A stretch of 64,000 bases of DNA from DATAMF01 sp964472565 (GCA_964472565.1 CAYYNB010000007.1:8721-72720), one strand, 5' to 3'; counted from the first letter of the stretch, positions 9,646 to 18,577 are shown. Notes: a model not told the origin generated them from the letters alone. Program-made: numbers and translations.

Positions 9646-11373
9646 TTAGAGATGCTCGTCGTCCTCAATATATTCCGGTGGGCGAGATTCCGGCATTGTG
9701 TTAATTAACTGCTGCTCGGTGATCAGCCGGTTATTCCAATCGGCAAACATGTCACGGTTAACCGCGCCATCCACAGCATAACGCCAGCGCTGCCGCCCCA
9801 CCTGGCGCAGGACGGAGCGACACTGATCGCAGCGCACCACGCGCCGCGCCACCGGGATCCCTAATAAACGATAACGACGCTCATCGAGATAGAGATGTCC
9901 CTCGCCGCATACCGGACAGGTCGAGAGGATAAAACCGTCCCGGTAGCGGTCCATCGTCCCCGCCTGTGCTGCGTAAATTCCGAGGTAGGCTAAGGCGGTC
10001 AAACCCACCCCGCCGAGGATCCAGATGAAAATACCTGATGAAGAACGCTTCTCCGTTGAGGATGCAGGCGGAACGGATGACTCGCCTGATCCGCTGGTAT
10101 TCCCAGGTTCTCCCGCAACAGCGACAGCGAGCGAGGTAGGCGTTCGGGATGGAGTAGCTGTTGATGTGGCGGTCTCTATCGGTGGCGGTGTGGCTGTGTC
10201 CGTAGCTGATGGCGTGAATGTTGCGCTTGGCTGTGGGGTATGCGTTGGCGCAGTGGTGGCGGTATCTGTCGCCGTTGGCTGCGACGTGGCGGTTGGCGCG
10301 GGTGTCGATGTCAGGCTGGGCAGTGGAGTAACAGTATCCGTCGGAAGTTGAGTCGGCGTGGCGCTGGGCGGTTCCGGCGTCACGGTATCTGTTGGAATAA
10401 TCACCATGACTTGCGGCTCATCGGTCGGCGTTCGGGATGGGCGCGCAGTTGCAGTCGGCTCAGTCGTCGCCGTTTTGGTCAGGGTGGGCAACAAGGTGTT
10501 GGTCGGCGTCACACTCGGCGTCTGCGTCAGGGTTGGTAATGATGTGTAGGTCGGTGTCGGACTCGGCGTATGGGATGGCGTGGGGGTAGCTGTCGCAGTG
10601 TTGGTTGGCGTGTTGGATAGGGTGAGTGTGGCAGTTGCCGTATCGGTAGGCGTGGGGGTGTCGGATGGTGTAGCTGTAGGTGTATCGGATGGAATCGGCG
10701 GAACAGGCGTAAAACTGGGCGTCAGATTCGGCACATCAACAACTGCTAACGCCTCAATTGGCTCGACCCACACGACCAAATCATACCGTATCCAGGCATA
10801 ACCTTCGCCATAACGAATCATCACCCAATCAACCAATTGATCACGAGCCACCGGATCAACCACATCACCGGTGAACAGAGTTCCAATGGCGGGATAACCC
10901 TGCCCTGGCCCTGAACGGACAAATGCGCCTTCTAATGCCGCATCGACCCAATTGGCATTCGGCGTATAGGTGGGGCCGCCAGGGGTGTTGTAATAGAGCG
11001 GGCGCGGAATCGGTGTACTTTCGCTGGCTGAAATGACGGGCAGCGAATTGACACTTAAGCGCCAATTCACACCATCCCGCACCACCCAACCCTGGGTGGT
11101 GAGATAAGTGATCAGCACCCACTCACCGTCAGTGCTGCGGGCCAACGGCTGGACCCAACTGCCCAATGGCAGCAGGCCGATGACGCCAAAATTAAAACCT
11201 GGGCCGCCGCGCACATTGATGCCATCCTGAAGCCGAACCCAGTTGATATTGGGTGTAGCTGTGGGATCAGACTGGGCCAGCAGTTGATGCTGGACGGAAG
11301 CCAGCAGCAGCGCCGACAGAAGAAACAGGGCAATAAGGGCAAGACGAGTGAACAGTCGCATAGCTTTATCCAT
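9646..11373 (-). CDS. SH3b-domain membrane protein with Thr/Pro linker and C-terminal zinc ribbon
   Basis: About 575 residues. From the N terminus: signal peptide or anchor, two bacterial SH3-like repeats (first about 35-105 with NVRGGPGFNFGVIG, second about 125-205 with FVRSGPGQGYPAIG), about 220 residues of Thr/Pro/Ser-rich low-complexity linker, a single membrane span (GIFIWILGGVGLTALAYLGI), then a tail with two CxxC pairs (CPVCG and CDQC) that would bind zinc. The SH3b repeats should lie outside the cell near the wall and the zinc ribbon inside. The longest frame starts at 11424, but the signal sequence begins just after an ATG at 11373, chosen here; an ATG at 11397 is also possible. Role unknown; a wall-sensing or scaffold function is a guess. 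Confidence 0.75.
   Translation of the reverse strand: MDKAMRLFTRLALIALFLLSALLLASVQHQLLAQSDPTATPNINWVRLQDGINVRGGPGFNFGVIGLLPLGSWVQPLARSTDGEWVLITYLTTQGWVVRDGVNWRLSVNSLPVISASESTPIPRPLYYNTPGGPTYTPNANWVDAALEGAFVRSGPGQGYPAIGTLFTGDVVDPVARDQLVDWVMIRYGEGYAWIRYDLVVWVEPIEALAVVDVPNLTPSFTPVPPIPSDTPTATPSDTPTPTDTATATLTLSNTPTNTATATPTPSHTPSPTPTYTSLPTLTQTPSVTPTNTLLPTLTKTATTEPTATARPSRTPTDEPQVMVIIPTDTVTPEPPSATPTQLPTDTVTPLPSLTSTPAPTATSQPTATDTATTAPTHTPQPSATFTPSATDTATPPPIETATSTATPSRTPTSLAVAVAGEPGNTSGSGESSVPPASSTEKRSSSGIFIWILGGVGLTALAYLGIYAAQAGTMDRYRDGFILSTCPVCGEGHLYLDERRYRLLGIPVARRVVRCDQCRSVLRQVGRQRWRYAVDGAVNRDMFADWNNRLITEQQLINTMPESRPPEYIEDDEHL
10120..10725 (-). repeat. Degenerate Thr/Pro-coding repeat tract
   Basis: Low-complexity DNA inside the SH3b protein gene, made of irregular short units coding for (S/D)TPT, TPTxT and TATP motifs on the minus strand. 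On the plus strand it appears as gtcggcgt-type repeats and creates spurious Val/Gly-rich frames. It is a protein linker, not a tandem-repeat array with fixed units. Confidence 0.7.
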
Positions 11374-11423
11374 ATCTGAACGCGTTAATCCTACCATGAG
11401 TGCGCTCAGTGAACCAAACAACA

Positions 11424-11449
11424 AGGGCGACTTGTTTTTAAGCCGCCCT
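11424..11449 (-). terminator. Probable end of the act operon
   Basis: Inverted repeat AGGGCG / CGCCCT with a 14-base loop, downstream of the diheme cytochrome stop. On the minus strand it is followed by TGTTGTTTGG, a weak U-rich tail. It separates the act operon from the SH3b gene. Confidence 0.45.
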
Positions 11450-11479
11450 CCGAGAGTATTGATGCGCCGTGCAAAAAGC

Positions 11480-12307
11480 TTACTGCTGCATCAGATAGGC
11501 AATCAAGTCAGCGATTTGTTCATCGCTCAACTGCTCGTCATAGGTTTTGGGCATGATGTCGGAAAAGTCAGCGACCACATACGCGCTCGGATTGACAATT
11601 GACTCGTGCAGATAAGCGGCTAATTCCTGATCCGCATCCTGGGCATGGTCTTCCATCCGGTTATTATCACCGATTAACGCGGGGCCAACGCTATCTTGTT
11701 CGCCGTGACAACCAGAGCACGAGTCGGCAAAAACGGTTTCACCCGCTTGTGGATCGCCCACTGCGTCTTCGGTTGCTGCGGTAGCCGGAGCCTCTTCCGT
11801 TCCCTCGACGGCAGGAACTTCAGCGGTACCTTCCGCTGTACTTGATTCACCGCCGATGGAGAGGATAAAGGCAACGAGTGAATTTGCCTGCTCGTCTGTT
11901 ACACCGAGACCGGGCATAGGGCGCTCGTAAGGCGGCGCGACAAACGCGTCGGGTTCCACAATCGACTCGTGCAGATATTCTTCTGCCGACATGTCTTCTT
12001 TACGCTCTGGCGCACGTCCAGCCATGAGATTTAGCCCTGGTGCGGCTGGGGAATCTTCCGCCTGGTGGCAGCCGGAACAACCCAATGAAGCCCAGAGTTC
12101 CTGACCCTCGGCCACCGCCGGATCATCGCTGGCAGAGGTTTGCAGTCCCGCGCCATTGGTGATGGCATCCGCAAGCGCGGGTTCCTGACCTTGCGGCAGC
12201 GTGGGGATCGGTGTTAGGTCTTCGGCCAATTCATTTGTTCCACACGCGCTGAGTACGGCACCCAGCGCAAGAACAGCGCTCAAAATCATCGAGTTTCGTC
12301 TAAACAC
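11480..12307 (-). CDS. Diheme cytochrome c lipoprotein of the alternative complex III operon
   Basis: About 275 residues, exported. A lipobox ending in LSAC lies in the N-terminal hydrophobic segment, so the protein should be lipid-anchored on the outer face of the membrane. There are two CSGCH haem-c motifs in two homologous domains, each followed by a Met-containing loop (ERPMPGLG and SDIMPKTY) that can give the second haem ligand. The domains are separated by an Ala/Glu/Thr-rich linker. The GTG at 12307 is chosen because GGAGGA lies 5 bases upstream; the longer frame from 12334 would overlap the preceding gene. As last gene of the act operon, it probably takes electrons from the ActE domain or acts as shuttle to an oxidase (inference). 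Confidence 0.85.
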   Translation of the reverse strand: MFRRNSMILSAVLALGAVLSACGTNELAEDLTPIPTLPQGQEPALADAITNGAGLQTSASDDPAVAEGQELWASLGCSGCHQAEDSPAAPGLNLMAGRAPERKEDMSAEEYLHESIVEPDAFVAPPYERPMPGLGVTDEQANSLVAFILSIGGESSTAEGTAEVPAVEGTEEAPATAATEDAVGDPQAGETVFADSCSGCHGEQDSVGPALIGDNNRMEDHAQDADQELAAYLHESIVNPSAYVVADFSDIMPKTYDEQLSDEQIADLIAYLMQQ

Positions 12308-12320
12308 CACAGTCCTCCGT

Positions 12321-13385
12321 CTACTGTTCAGCACCGAGGCTGAGAAGATAATTCACAATATCCCATGTCTCGCCCGGCGTAAGCTGGTAGGCGAATGGGG
12401 GCATCGCAATCAAATCGCCGTACTGCCGGCCCCGCGTGATGGTGGTAAACAGATAATCTGGTGACAGCCCTTGTCCAGCCAAAGGTGGTATGCCGCGCGA
12501 GAAGACCTCCTGATTGGCATAATACTTGGTGGCTAAAGAGCTTTGCCCGTCGGCGTTGGTGCCATGACATACGGCGCAAAATGTCCCGTAAAGCTGCGCT
12601 CCCCGCTGACGAGACACATCGGTATCTTCAAGCCGAGCACTGGCAGGCTGATCTTCGATCAGCGTTGGGCCTTGAATGGGAATCGACGCAGCAGGCGCGG
12701 CCAAACGGGGGCCTTCCTGGTAACTGATGGCAGGGGTATCGACCATCCGGTTGAACCAGGGCATATCGATCAGATCATAGGTGAATACCAGGGGGATAAT
12801 TCCCGCTGTCGCCGCGCCGCCGCCCACAAGCGCCCAGAAGATCAGATGCCGGATGCCCTGGGGACGGTACTTGTCGGCATCGTCGCGCTTAATGTCCACC
12901 GGATTATGTGCGCGAAAAACCTCTTCGACCCGTTCCAGCATATTTTCGCGGGCCTTCACCTGAATGCCAATATAGCCATCGGTGATACGTTCATCATACA
13001 TGCGGCGGACGAGAATGGGGAAGGTTCCTTGCAGCAGGAAGCCGATAAACGAGGCCGCCATGATGCCCAGCGCCATAAACTCAAAGTACATGATTGCGCT
13101 TGGTGGAAAAGGCGTGAGTTCCTGCGCGCCCACGTGGAGCGGGTAAAGGGATGGCGTTACTACAGAGATGAAAAACGCAATCAGTGCCCCACCTACCGCC
13201 CCGGCCAGGACAAAAGGCAAGTAGTAGGTGCGCGGCGATTTGCGCCCAAATAAACGGGCGGAATAGGGCACATTGGACATGATAGTTACGTCTTTGTCCT
13301 TGTAGCCCAATTCACTTAACTCCTGCACCGCATCAGCGGCGGGGTTCACATTATCAAACAGGCCAAGCAACATATAGTCGCCCAT
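12321..13385 (-). CDS. ActD-ActE fusion: DUF3341 membrane subunit plus monoheme cytochrome c
   Basis: A 354-residue fusion. Residues 1-175 match the ActD (DUF3341) subunit of alternative complex III: an N-terminal alpha/beta part, then two membrane segments (about 58-80 and 98-122). A third hydrophobic segment lies at about 185-205. The C-terminal part (about 255-354) is a class I cytochrome c with C270-A-V-C-H haem binding and a likely axial Met in IAMPPF (328). In characterised act operons ActD and ActE are separate proteins; here they are joined. The start at 13385 has GGAGAGAG upstream. It lies 9 bases after the actC stop. The fused haem should sit on the periplasmic/outer side and accept electrons from the pentaheme subunit. 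Confidence 0.88.
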   Translation of the reverse strand: MGDYMLLGLFDNVNPAADAVQELSELGYKDKDVTIMSNVPYSARLFGRKSPRTYYLPFVLAGAVGGALIAFFISVVTPSLYPLHVGAQELTPFPPSAIMYFEFMALGIMAASFIGFLLQGTFPILVRRMYDERITDGYIGIQVKARENMLERVEEVFRAHNPVDIKRDDADKYRPQGIRHLIFWALVGGGAATAGIIPLVFTYDLIDMPWFNRMVDTPAISYQEGPRLAAPAASIPIQGPTLIEDQPASARLEDTDVSRQRGAQLYGTFCAVCHGTNADGQSSLATKYYANQEVFSRGIPPLAGQGLSPDYLFTTITRGRQYGDLIAMPPFAYQLTPGETWDIVNYLLSLGAEQ

Positions 13386-13394
13386 AGCTCTCTC

Positions 13395-14849
13395 CTAGTG
13401 ATGTCCTTCAGTCCGCGTAGGAAGGACAGCCCGACCAATACGGCGCGTTGTTTGCAGCGCCTGCCCTTCGTGGACTTCCCAGAGTGGGATGATGGGCGCA
13501 ACCCGGCTCCACAAAATGTAGAGGAAACCGAGGAAGGCAAAGGTGGCAATCGTGATCGTGATCTCCGGCCAATGGGGGGTGTAGTTGACCCAATTGAAGG
13601 GGAGTTCGGGACGCGACAAAAAGCCGGGAATAATCAGGATGCGTTCCAGGTACATGCCGATCTGGACAAACATGGCGATCACAAACATTGCCGGCAGCGA
13701 GGTGCGCACCCGTTTGGACCACAGCGTGCCCAGCGGCACGATAATGTTGGCAAACAACATCAGGTAGAACAACGGCCCCAGGTCGCCCATCAGCATATTC
13801 AAAATCGCTTTTTCGGCGGGCAGGTTGCCATACCACGTGACGATCCATTCGTTGAAATAGAAATAGGTCCAGGCAATCGACAGGATCATCAGGAAGATGC
13901 CCATCGCGTTAAAGTGCTCTTCGCGGATGAAATAGCCCAGACCCATCGCCTTGCGGATGATGATCATACACATAATCACCGCTGCCACACCGGAAAACAG
14001 CGCACCGATGATGAAGAAGGGACCGAAAATGGTGCTGTGCCAACCGGGTTGGACGGCCATCGCAAAGTCCCAGGACACGATGGTATGGACCGAGAACATC
14101 ACCGGGATGATGACATAACACAGGATGTCGGCGAGCTTTTCCAAGCGCCGCCATTCTGCCTCAGTGCCATGCCAACCTAAAGACAGGGCACCGTATAATT
14201 TGCGCCGCCAGCCGGTGGTATGATCACGCGCCATCGCTAAATCGGGGATCAGCGCGGCAAACATAAAGAGCGTGCTGCCGAGCATATAAGTTGTAATGGC
14301 TGTAGCATCCCACAACAACGGCGATCTCCAATTCGGCCACAGTTGGCGCATATTGGGGATGGGAAACATGTAATAGATTTTCCAGATGCGACCTACATGA
14401 ATCAATGGGTAAAGCGCCGCCATTGCCAGGCCAAACAGCGTCACCGTTTCAGCAGCGCGGGCAATCGGGCGGCGGAAGTCCATCCGCATCAGTCGCAGCG
14501 CAGCAGAAATAAACGTCCCGGCATGGCCGATACCGATAAAATACACCAGGTTGGCGATATACGGTCCCCACATCACCGAACGATTTAAGCCGGTAATGCC
14601 GAGACCGTAGATCATTTGGGTGATCCAAACCCCCAAGAGCGCCGCGACAAACCCGCCCAGGCCAAGCACTGTCAACCAGAACAGCGGGCCGGTGCGCCGC
14701 ATGGTTGCCAGCAGCAGCGCATTGTTTTCTGCCGGGGGGCGAGGATCGAGCAGGAGATGTTCATCACGCTGATGTTCGACCTGATGCAGCAGTTCTTCAT
14801 CTTCAGGAACAGGTTGTTCCCAATAGGGTCCGGCTTTACTCTCCAACAT
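13395..14849 (-). CDS. actC: Alternative complex III quinol-binding membrane subunit ActC (NrfD/PsrC family)
   Basis: About 484 residues with roughly ten predicted transmembrane helices, of the NrfD/PsrC superfamily. It starts with a 55-residue hydrophilic N terminus, then membrane spans beginning near WLTVLGLGGFVAALLGV. Family members bind menaquinol and, in alternative complex III, couple its oxidation to electron transfer into the ActB iron-sulfur clusters. The ATG at 14849 has a GGAGAG site 5-8 bases upstream and overlaps the end of the ferredoxin-like gene by 14 bases; the frame can be extended 4 codons upstream without a better ribosome site. A second NrfD-like subunit (ActF), present in several described act operons, is not found nearby. 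Confidence 0.92.
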   Translation of the reverse strand: MLESKAGPYWEQPVPEDEELLHQVEHQRDEHLLLDPRPPAENNALLLATMRRTGPLFWLTVLGLGGFVAALLGVWITQMIYGLGITGLNRSVMWGPYIANLVYFIGIGHAGTFISAALRLMRMDFRRPIARAAETVTLFGLAMAALYPLIHVGRIWKIYYMFPIPNMRQLWPNWRSPLLWDATAITTYMLGSTLFMFAALIPDLAMARDHTTGWRRKLYGALSLGWHGTEAEWRRLEKLADILCYVIIPVMFSVHTIVSWDFAMAVQPGWHSTIFGPFFIIGALFSGVAAVIMCMIIIRKAMGLGYFIREEHFNAMGIFLMILSIAWTYFYFNEWIVTWYGNLPAEKAILNMLMGDLGPLFYLMLFANIIVPLGTLWSKRVRTSLPAMFVIAMFVQIGMYLERILIIPGFLSRPELPFNWVNYTPHWPEITITIATFAFLGFLYILWSRVAPIIPLWEVHEGQALQTTRRIGRAVLPTRTEGHH

Positions 14850-15549
14850 GGCTCTCTCCACCTTTTAAGTAATAAACCGCCGGTTCCGTGCCCAGATGTT
14901 CCAGCAATTTTGCCTGCCGTTGATCAGGAAGCCGCTTTGACACTTCACTCTCAGAATCATACAAATCGCCAAAAGTGAATACATTCGAGGGGCACGCTTG
15001 CACGCAAGCCGGAACGACTTCACCATCGGCAACATCACGGCCTTCCAGGTGTGCGGCTTCAATGCCATGACGAATACGCTGGAGACAGAATGTGCATTTT
15101 TCCATTACACCTGCTTCACGCACACTCACATCGGGATTGAGCTGCTGGTTGAGCGGTTCATCCCACTGCGGCTGGTACCAGTTGAAAACACGGACTTTGT
15201 AGGGGCAGTTGTTGCCGCAGTAACGAGTCCCAACGCAGCGGTTATAAACCTGAATATTCAAGTGTTCTTCGTCACTGTGATAAGAGGCATAAGTCGGGCA
15301 AACCGGCTCGCAGGGTGCATTGTTGCACTGCTGGCAAAAGACCGGGATAAAGCGTGCTTTGACTTCCGGGAAGGAGCCTTCCCAGTAGCGCTCAATGCGA
15401 ATCCAATGCTGGCCGCGCCCCCGGATCACTTCGTTTTCACTGGCTATCGGTACATTATTCTCGGCGTGGCAGGCGACCACACAGGCCTGGCAGCCTGTGC
15501 ATTTGTCGAGGTCCACGATCATCGTCCATTTATGTTCATTTTCCGCCAT
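14836..15549 (-). CDS. Alternative complex III iron-sulfur subunit (ActB2-type, four clusters)
   Basis: A 237-residue ferredoxin-like protein. Cysteine motifs visible in order: C17xxCxxCxxxC27 (CTGCQACVVAC), CQQCNNAPCEPVC, CVGTRYCGNNCP and a C-terminal CTFC ... CVQACP. This is the layout of the B subunits of complex iron-sulfur molybdoenzymes and of the C-terminal half of ActB. In most described alternative complex III operons ActB is a single fused protein; here this domain is an independent gene following the molybdopterin-like gene by 24 bases. There is no signal peptide, so it is presumably exported with its Tat-bearing partner. It transfers electrons between the quinol site and the haems. 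Shine-Dalgarno GGAG before the ATG. Confidence 0.92.
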   Translation of the reverse strand: MAENEHKWTMIVDLDKCTGCQACVVACHAENNVPIASENEVIRGRGQHWIRIERYWEGSFPEVKARFIPVFCQQCNNAPCEPVCPTYASYHSDEEHLNIQVYNRCVGTRYCGNNCPYKVRVFNWYQPQWDEPLNQQLNPDVSVREAGVMEKCTFCLQRIRHGIEAAHLEGRDVADGEVVPACVQACPSNVFTFGDLYDSESEVSKRLPDQRQAKLLEHLGTEPAVYYLKGGESHVGE

Positions 15550-15573
15550 GAAGTACGACTCCTCTATTTTCCA

Positions 15574-17772
15574 CTATTCGCCTGCTGAGTTGTGTTCAGC
15601 GGCACGCTCGATGCCCAGCGGGTAGTGAGGATGTTCACCATGATCAACTGTGCTTTCGAATACAGCCAGATGTTTGTTCTCGCCCTGAGCCTCGATCTTG
15701 ACGCGCAGCGTGGACCAGACCAGACCACCGTCATCGGACACGCCGAGCAGCGCCACCGGATTACTGCCGCGATCTTTGGCATACCGTCCCGAATCGCTGT
15801 GTCCCTGGCCGAATGGAATTGCTACGGTGTCGGGGCGAATGGCCGGGTAGGTATAAACCAACGCGTCGATTTCGCCATAGGGAGAACGCACCCGGACTAC
15901 ATCTCCGTTTTTCAGGTCCAGATCATCTGCTGTTTGGGGATTGATCTCGATCCAGGTCTGCCATGAAATGGTGGTCATGGGATCGGGTGTGCCTTGCAGC
16001 CAGGGAATGCTAGCCCCGGTGCCATCGAGCAGCAGTGGCGACAGATACAGGTTCAGGAAATAGGGGTATTCCTTTTCATCGGGGAACGATGTTTCAGGAA
16101 CCGTTACGGGCGCAGCGGCTAGCTCCAGCGCCGGTTGATCAGGGATTTCGGCTGCCCACCACCCACCGTGCTGTTGAAAACGCGCCCAGCGTACGGCTTC
16201 ATCGTCGCCGCCAGCCAAACCAGCGGGCAGAGTCGCTATCTGAGCCTGGATAAATTCAACCTCATCAGCCCAGGGCAGTGCATCACCTGCGCCGGAGAAT
16301 GCCTTAGCAACCGTCAGCAGCACATCCCCGGTTGAGCGGATGTCATACAGCGGTGCGACCATGGGCTGCTGGCTACTGATGGCAGGACGCCCTCCAAACG
16401 TCGGGTTGACGACCTGATAACCCCAGCCTTCGAGATAAACCCGATCCGGCAACACGTAATCGGCATGCGCTGCGGTTTCGTCGATAAGTGGGCTGAACGA
16501 AATAACCGTCTTAACGTTCTTCAGTGCCTCGATGAAACCAGCACTGGCGGGGAGTTCATAGGCCGGATTCGCACCATGAATAAGCAAAACCTGGACATCA
16601 CCCGCGTTCATGGCGCTGATAAAACTTTGAACGTCGGTGAATGAAGTAGTGCCTGGAACGGTAAAACCTTCAGGCAGAACAGGTAAAGAAAGATTGCCAG
16701 AACCAACAATGAGATTCAAAACCTGAACAGCGGTCACGGCCTCAACACTGCCAGCATAACCGCTGGGGAGCGCCACCGGACGTTCGGCAGTGGCAAAAGC
16801 GCGCGCCAATTTCACCAATTCTTCGGGCGACATATAAGCCGCTGCCGCCGCTTCTTCCAGATTCACATCCCCGGCTAACGATGCGGCACGACTGGCGCGT
16901 TCCTCGCCGCCCAAGCCTTCATCGGCAATGATGCGCGCTATCGCCTGGGCAACCAGCGCATATGTGCCAGGACGAAGCGGAACCCAGCGATCAGCCACCG
17001 CGCCCGTATTCGACATGCGCGGCTCAAACTGGACAAAATAGCCTCGTTTACCGAATTTTTGGTCACGGAACAGGCTGTAATCATAGTGAAAACCGGTTGG
17101 GCTAAGCCACGAGCCTAAAAATTCTGCGCCAAACGAAAAAATTATGTCGGCATTGGCGAGATCATAGGCGGGGAGGGTGGCACGTCCAAACAAGTCCTGG
17201 TGCGCCTGTTCGAGGGCCTGATAACCGCTGACGGTAGCATAGAGATCATGGCGGATGGGAGCCGGAGCGCCAAGCAAGGTCGCAAAACGGGTGAATAGAT
17301 CGGTCAAATGATGCGATGTTGAGGAGCCGGTCCAGATGCCAACCCGTCCCCTGGCATCTTCCAGGGTTTCGTAGAGCGTGTTGATCGCCTGATTCCAGGG
17401 TATCGCTTTAAAACGGCGGCTTTCCCGGCCATCCTGCTGAACTGCGCCGGTGACACGATCCGGGTTGTAGAGCAATTGCAGGCCCGACTGCCCGCGTGCG
17501 CAGAGCCGACCTCGATTCACCGGATGTTCGGGATTACCTTCCAATTTGACCGCGCGACCATTGATCACGCGGGCCATAATTCCACACCCGGCGGGACACA
17601 TGCGGCATGTGCTGGCATACCATGTGGCGACACCTGCCGTCTGTTCATCAGGGGCACGGACATAGGGTTCTAATTCAACATAACGCTCGTCGGTTTCGCA
17701 GCCCACCAAAACAGCGGCGGCAGTTCCGGCAGCGCTCACTTTCAAAAAATTGCGGCGTGTGATCTGCGGCAT
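15574..17772 (-). CDS. Alternative complex III molybdopterin-oxidoreductase-like subunit (ActB1-type)
   Basis: A 732-residue protein of the complex iron-sulfur molybdoenzyme superfamily. The N terminus carries a twin-arginine signal (RRNFLK, 6-11) and a lipobox-like VLVGC (C25). A complete four-cysteine motif C56-x2-C59-x3-C63-x27-C91 follows, the site that binds a [4Fe-4S] cluster in active molybdoenzymes. The molybdopterin-fold body extends to about residue 600 and the dinucleotide-binding C-terminal domain (NGDVVRVRSPYGEIDA) lies at about 645-680. ActB1 proteins of alternative complex III generally have no molybdenum cofactor, so the retained cysteine motif deserves attention. Gene order and spacing (12 bases after actA) make an act complex the best reading; another quinol-linked molybdoenzyme cannot be fully excluded. 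Confidence 0.88.
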   Translation of the reverse strand: MPQITRRNFLKVSAAGTAAAVLVGCETDERYVELEPYVRAPDEQTAGVATWYASTCRMCPAGCGIMARVINGRAVKLEGNPEHPVNRGRLCARGQSGLQLLYNPDRVTGAVQQDGRESRRFKAIPWNQAINTLYETLEDARGRVGIWTGSSTSHHLTDLFTRFATLLGAPAPIRHDLYATVSGYQALEQAHQDLFGRATLPAYDLANADIIFSFGAEFLGSWLSPTGFHYDYSLFRDQKFGKRGYFVQFEPRMSNTGAVADRWVPLRPGTYALVAQAIARIIADEGLGGEERASRAASLAGDVNLEEAAAAAYMSPEELVKLARAFATAERPVALPSGYAGSVEAVTAVQVLNLIVGSGNLSLPVLPEGFTVPGTTSFTDVQSFISAMNAGDVQVLLIHGANPAYELPASAGFIEALKNVKTVISFSPLIDETAAHADYVLPDRVYLEGWGYQVVNPTFGGRPAISSQQPMVAPLYDIRSTGDVLLTVAKAFSGAGDALPWADEVEFIQAQIATLPAGLAGGDDEAVRWARFQQHGGWWAAEIPDQPALELAAAPVTVPETSFPDEKEYPYFLNLYLSPLLLDGTGASIPWLQGTPDPMTTISWQTWIEINPQTADDLDLKNGDVVRVRSPYGEIDALVYTYPAIRPDTVAIPFGQGHSDSGRYAKDRGSNPVALLGVSDDGGLVWSTLRVKIEAQGENKHLAVFESTVDHGEHPHYPLGIERAAEHNSAGE

Positions 17773-17784
17773 ACTTGTTTTCTC

Positions 17785-18324
17785 CTACCGATGGCAAACC
17801 GTACAGTCCCACAGGACATCTTTTCCATGGGGCTGGTCTGCGTGGCAGCCAAGACAGAAGCCCATGTTCATTTCGACTACGCTCTCGGCCACCGTCATAT
17901 TACTGACATCGCCGTGACACGAGCCGCAACCGACCCCGGCGGCGTAGTGAGCGCTGTGGTTAAAAAAGACATAACTTGGCTGCTGATTGACACGCTGCCA
18001 GGGGATGGGTTCGCCTTTTTCCCAATAGGCGGTCAGTTTTTTGATTTCGGGTTTGTCAGTTGCAATGTGCCCGTGACATCCCATGCACAATTCCACGCTG
18101 GGAATACCGGCGGCGGGTGATTTGGTGACGCCGGAATGACAGAACTGACACTGCATTCCGTTATTGATATGCACCTGATGGTTAAACTCAATCGGTTGTT
18201 CCTCGGCTGCGTTAGTGGACCGGACCAATAACAGGATTCCTCCAATAATCAGGACCGTGACCACAAAGCCCGCCGCCCCAAGCAACAATCGTTGGCGTAA
18301 CGACAGGCGAGACAGAATGCGCAT
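17785..18324 (-). CDS. actA: Alternative complex III pentaheme cytochrome c ActA
   Basis: A 179-residue cytochrome with one N-terminal membrane anchor (about 12-35) and exactly five CxxCH haem motifs: CQFCH, CMGCH, CGSCH, CLGCH and CTVCH. This matches ActA, which collects electrons from the iron-sulfur subunit and passes them to the monoheme ActE. Several extra histidines (FNHQVH, FNHSAH) can supply bis-His ligation. It is the first gene of the act operon; GGGAG lies 6-7 bases before the ATG. The 290-base region upstream is shared with the divergent cell-wall-like cluster. Confidence 0.93.
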   Translation of the reverse strand: MRILSRLSLRQRLLLGAAGFVVTVLIIGGILLLVRSTNAAEEQPIEFNHQVHINNGMQCQFCHSGVTKSPAAGIPSVELCMGCHGHIATDKPEIKKLTAYWEKGEPIPWQRVNQQPSYVFFNHSAHYAAGVGCGSCHGDVSNMTVAESVVEMNMGFCLGCHADQPHGKDVLWDCTVCHR

Positions 18325-18549
18325 GTGGACTCCCTTCTATAACCACGATCAAGACAGACATCTTTGACTGAAAACAGGTAAGGGGGTGAGGCTGTATTTA
18401 TTTGTGACGTGTGGGACAATATCCCCTTGGTTATGAATATACGATTCATAATTATTAACTGACAAATCTTAGAGTGAGACTGACGATTGCGCAAATTTTA
18501 ACAGTTAAAAAATATACTTTTAAAGAAAATTATTATCGTTTCCAAAAGC

Positions 18550-18577
18550 TTGGACGCTTGGGCTTTCCTGCTATAAT
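18550..18577 (+). promoter_or_regulatory. Sigma-70-type promoter of the MurA-like cluster
   Basis: TTGGAC (18550-18555), a 16-base spacer and a perfect TATAAT (18572-18577). Predicted transcription start is about 18584, 31 bases before the ATG at 18615. Because the promoter lies inside the longer open frame beginning at 18474, it supports the later start. The rest of the 18325-18614 interval is AT-rich and shows no other gene. Confidence 0.65.

Noticed and set aside
10025..10801. Plus-strand Val/Gly-rich open frames
   Set aside because: They are antisense readings of the Thr/Pro-coding linker and have no ribosome site or protein-like features.
13398..14180. Long plus-strand open frame (260 codons) opposite actC
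   Set aside because: Antisense shadow of a clear NrfD-family gene; composition is rich in His, Asp and Arg with no domain.
15574..17772. Respiratory reductase such as nitrate or DMSO reductase
   Set aside because: The operon has pentaheme ActA and a DUF3341 ActD domain, which point to alternative complex III rather than a substrate reductase.
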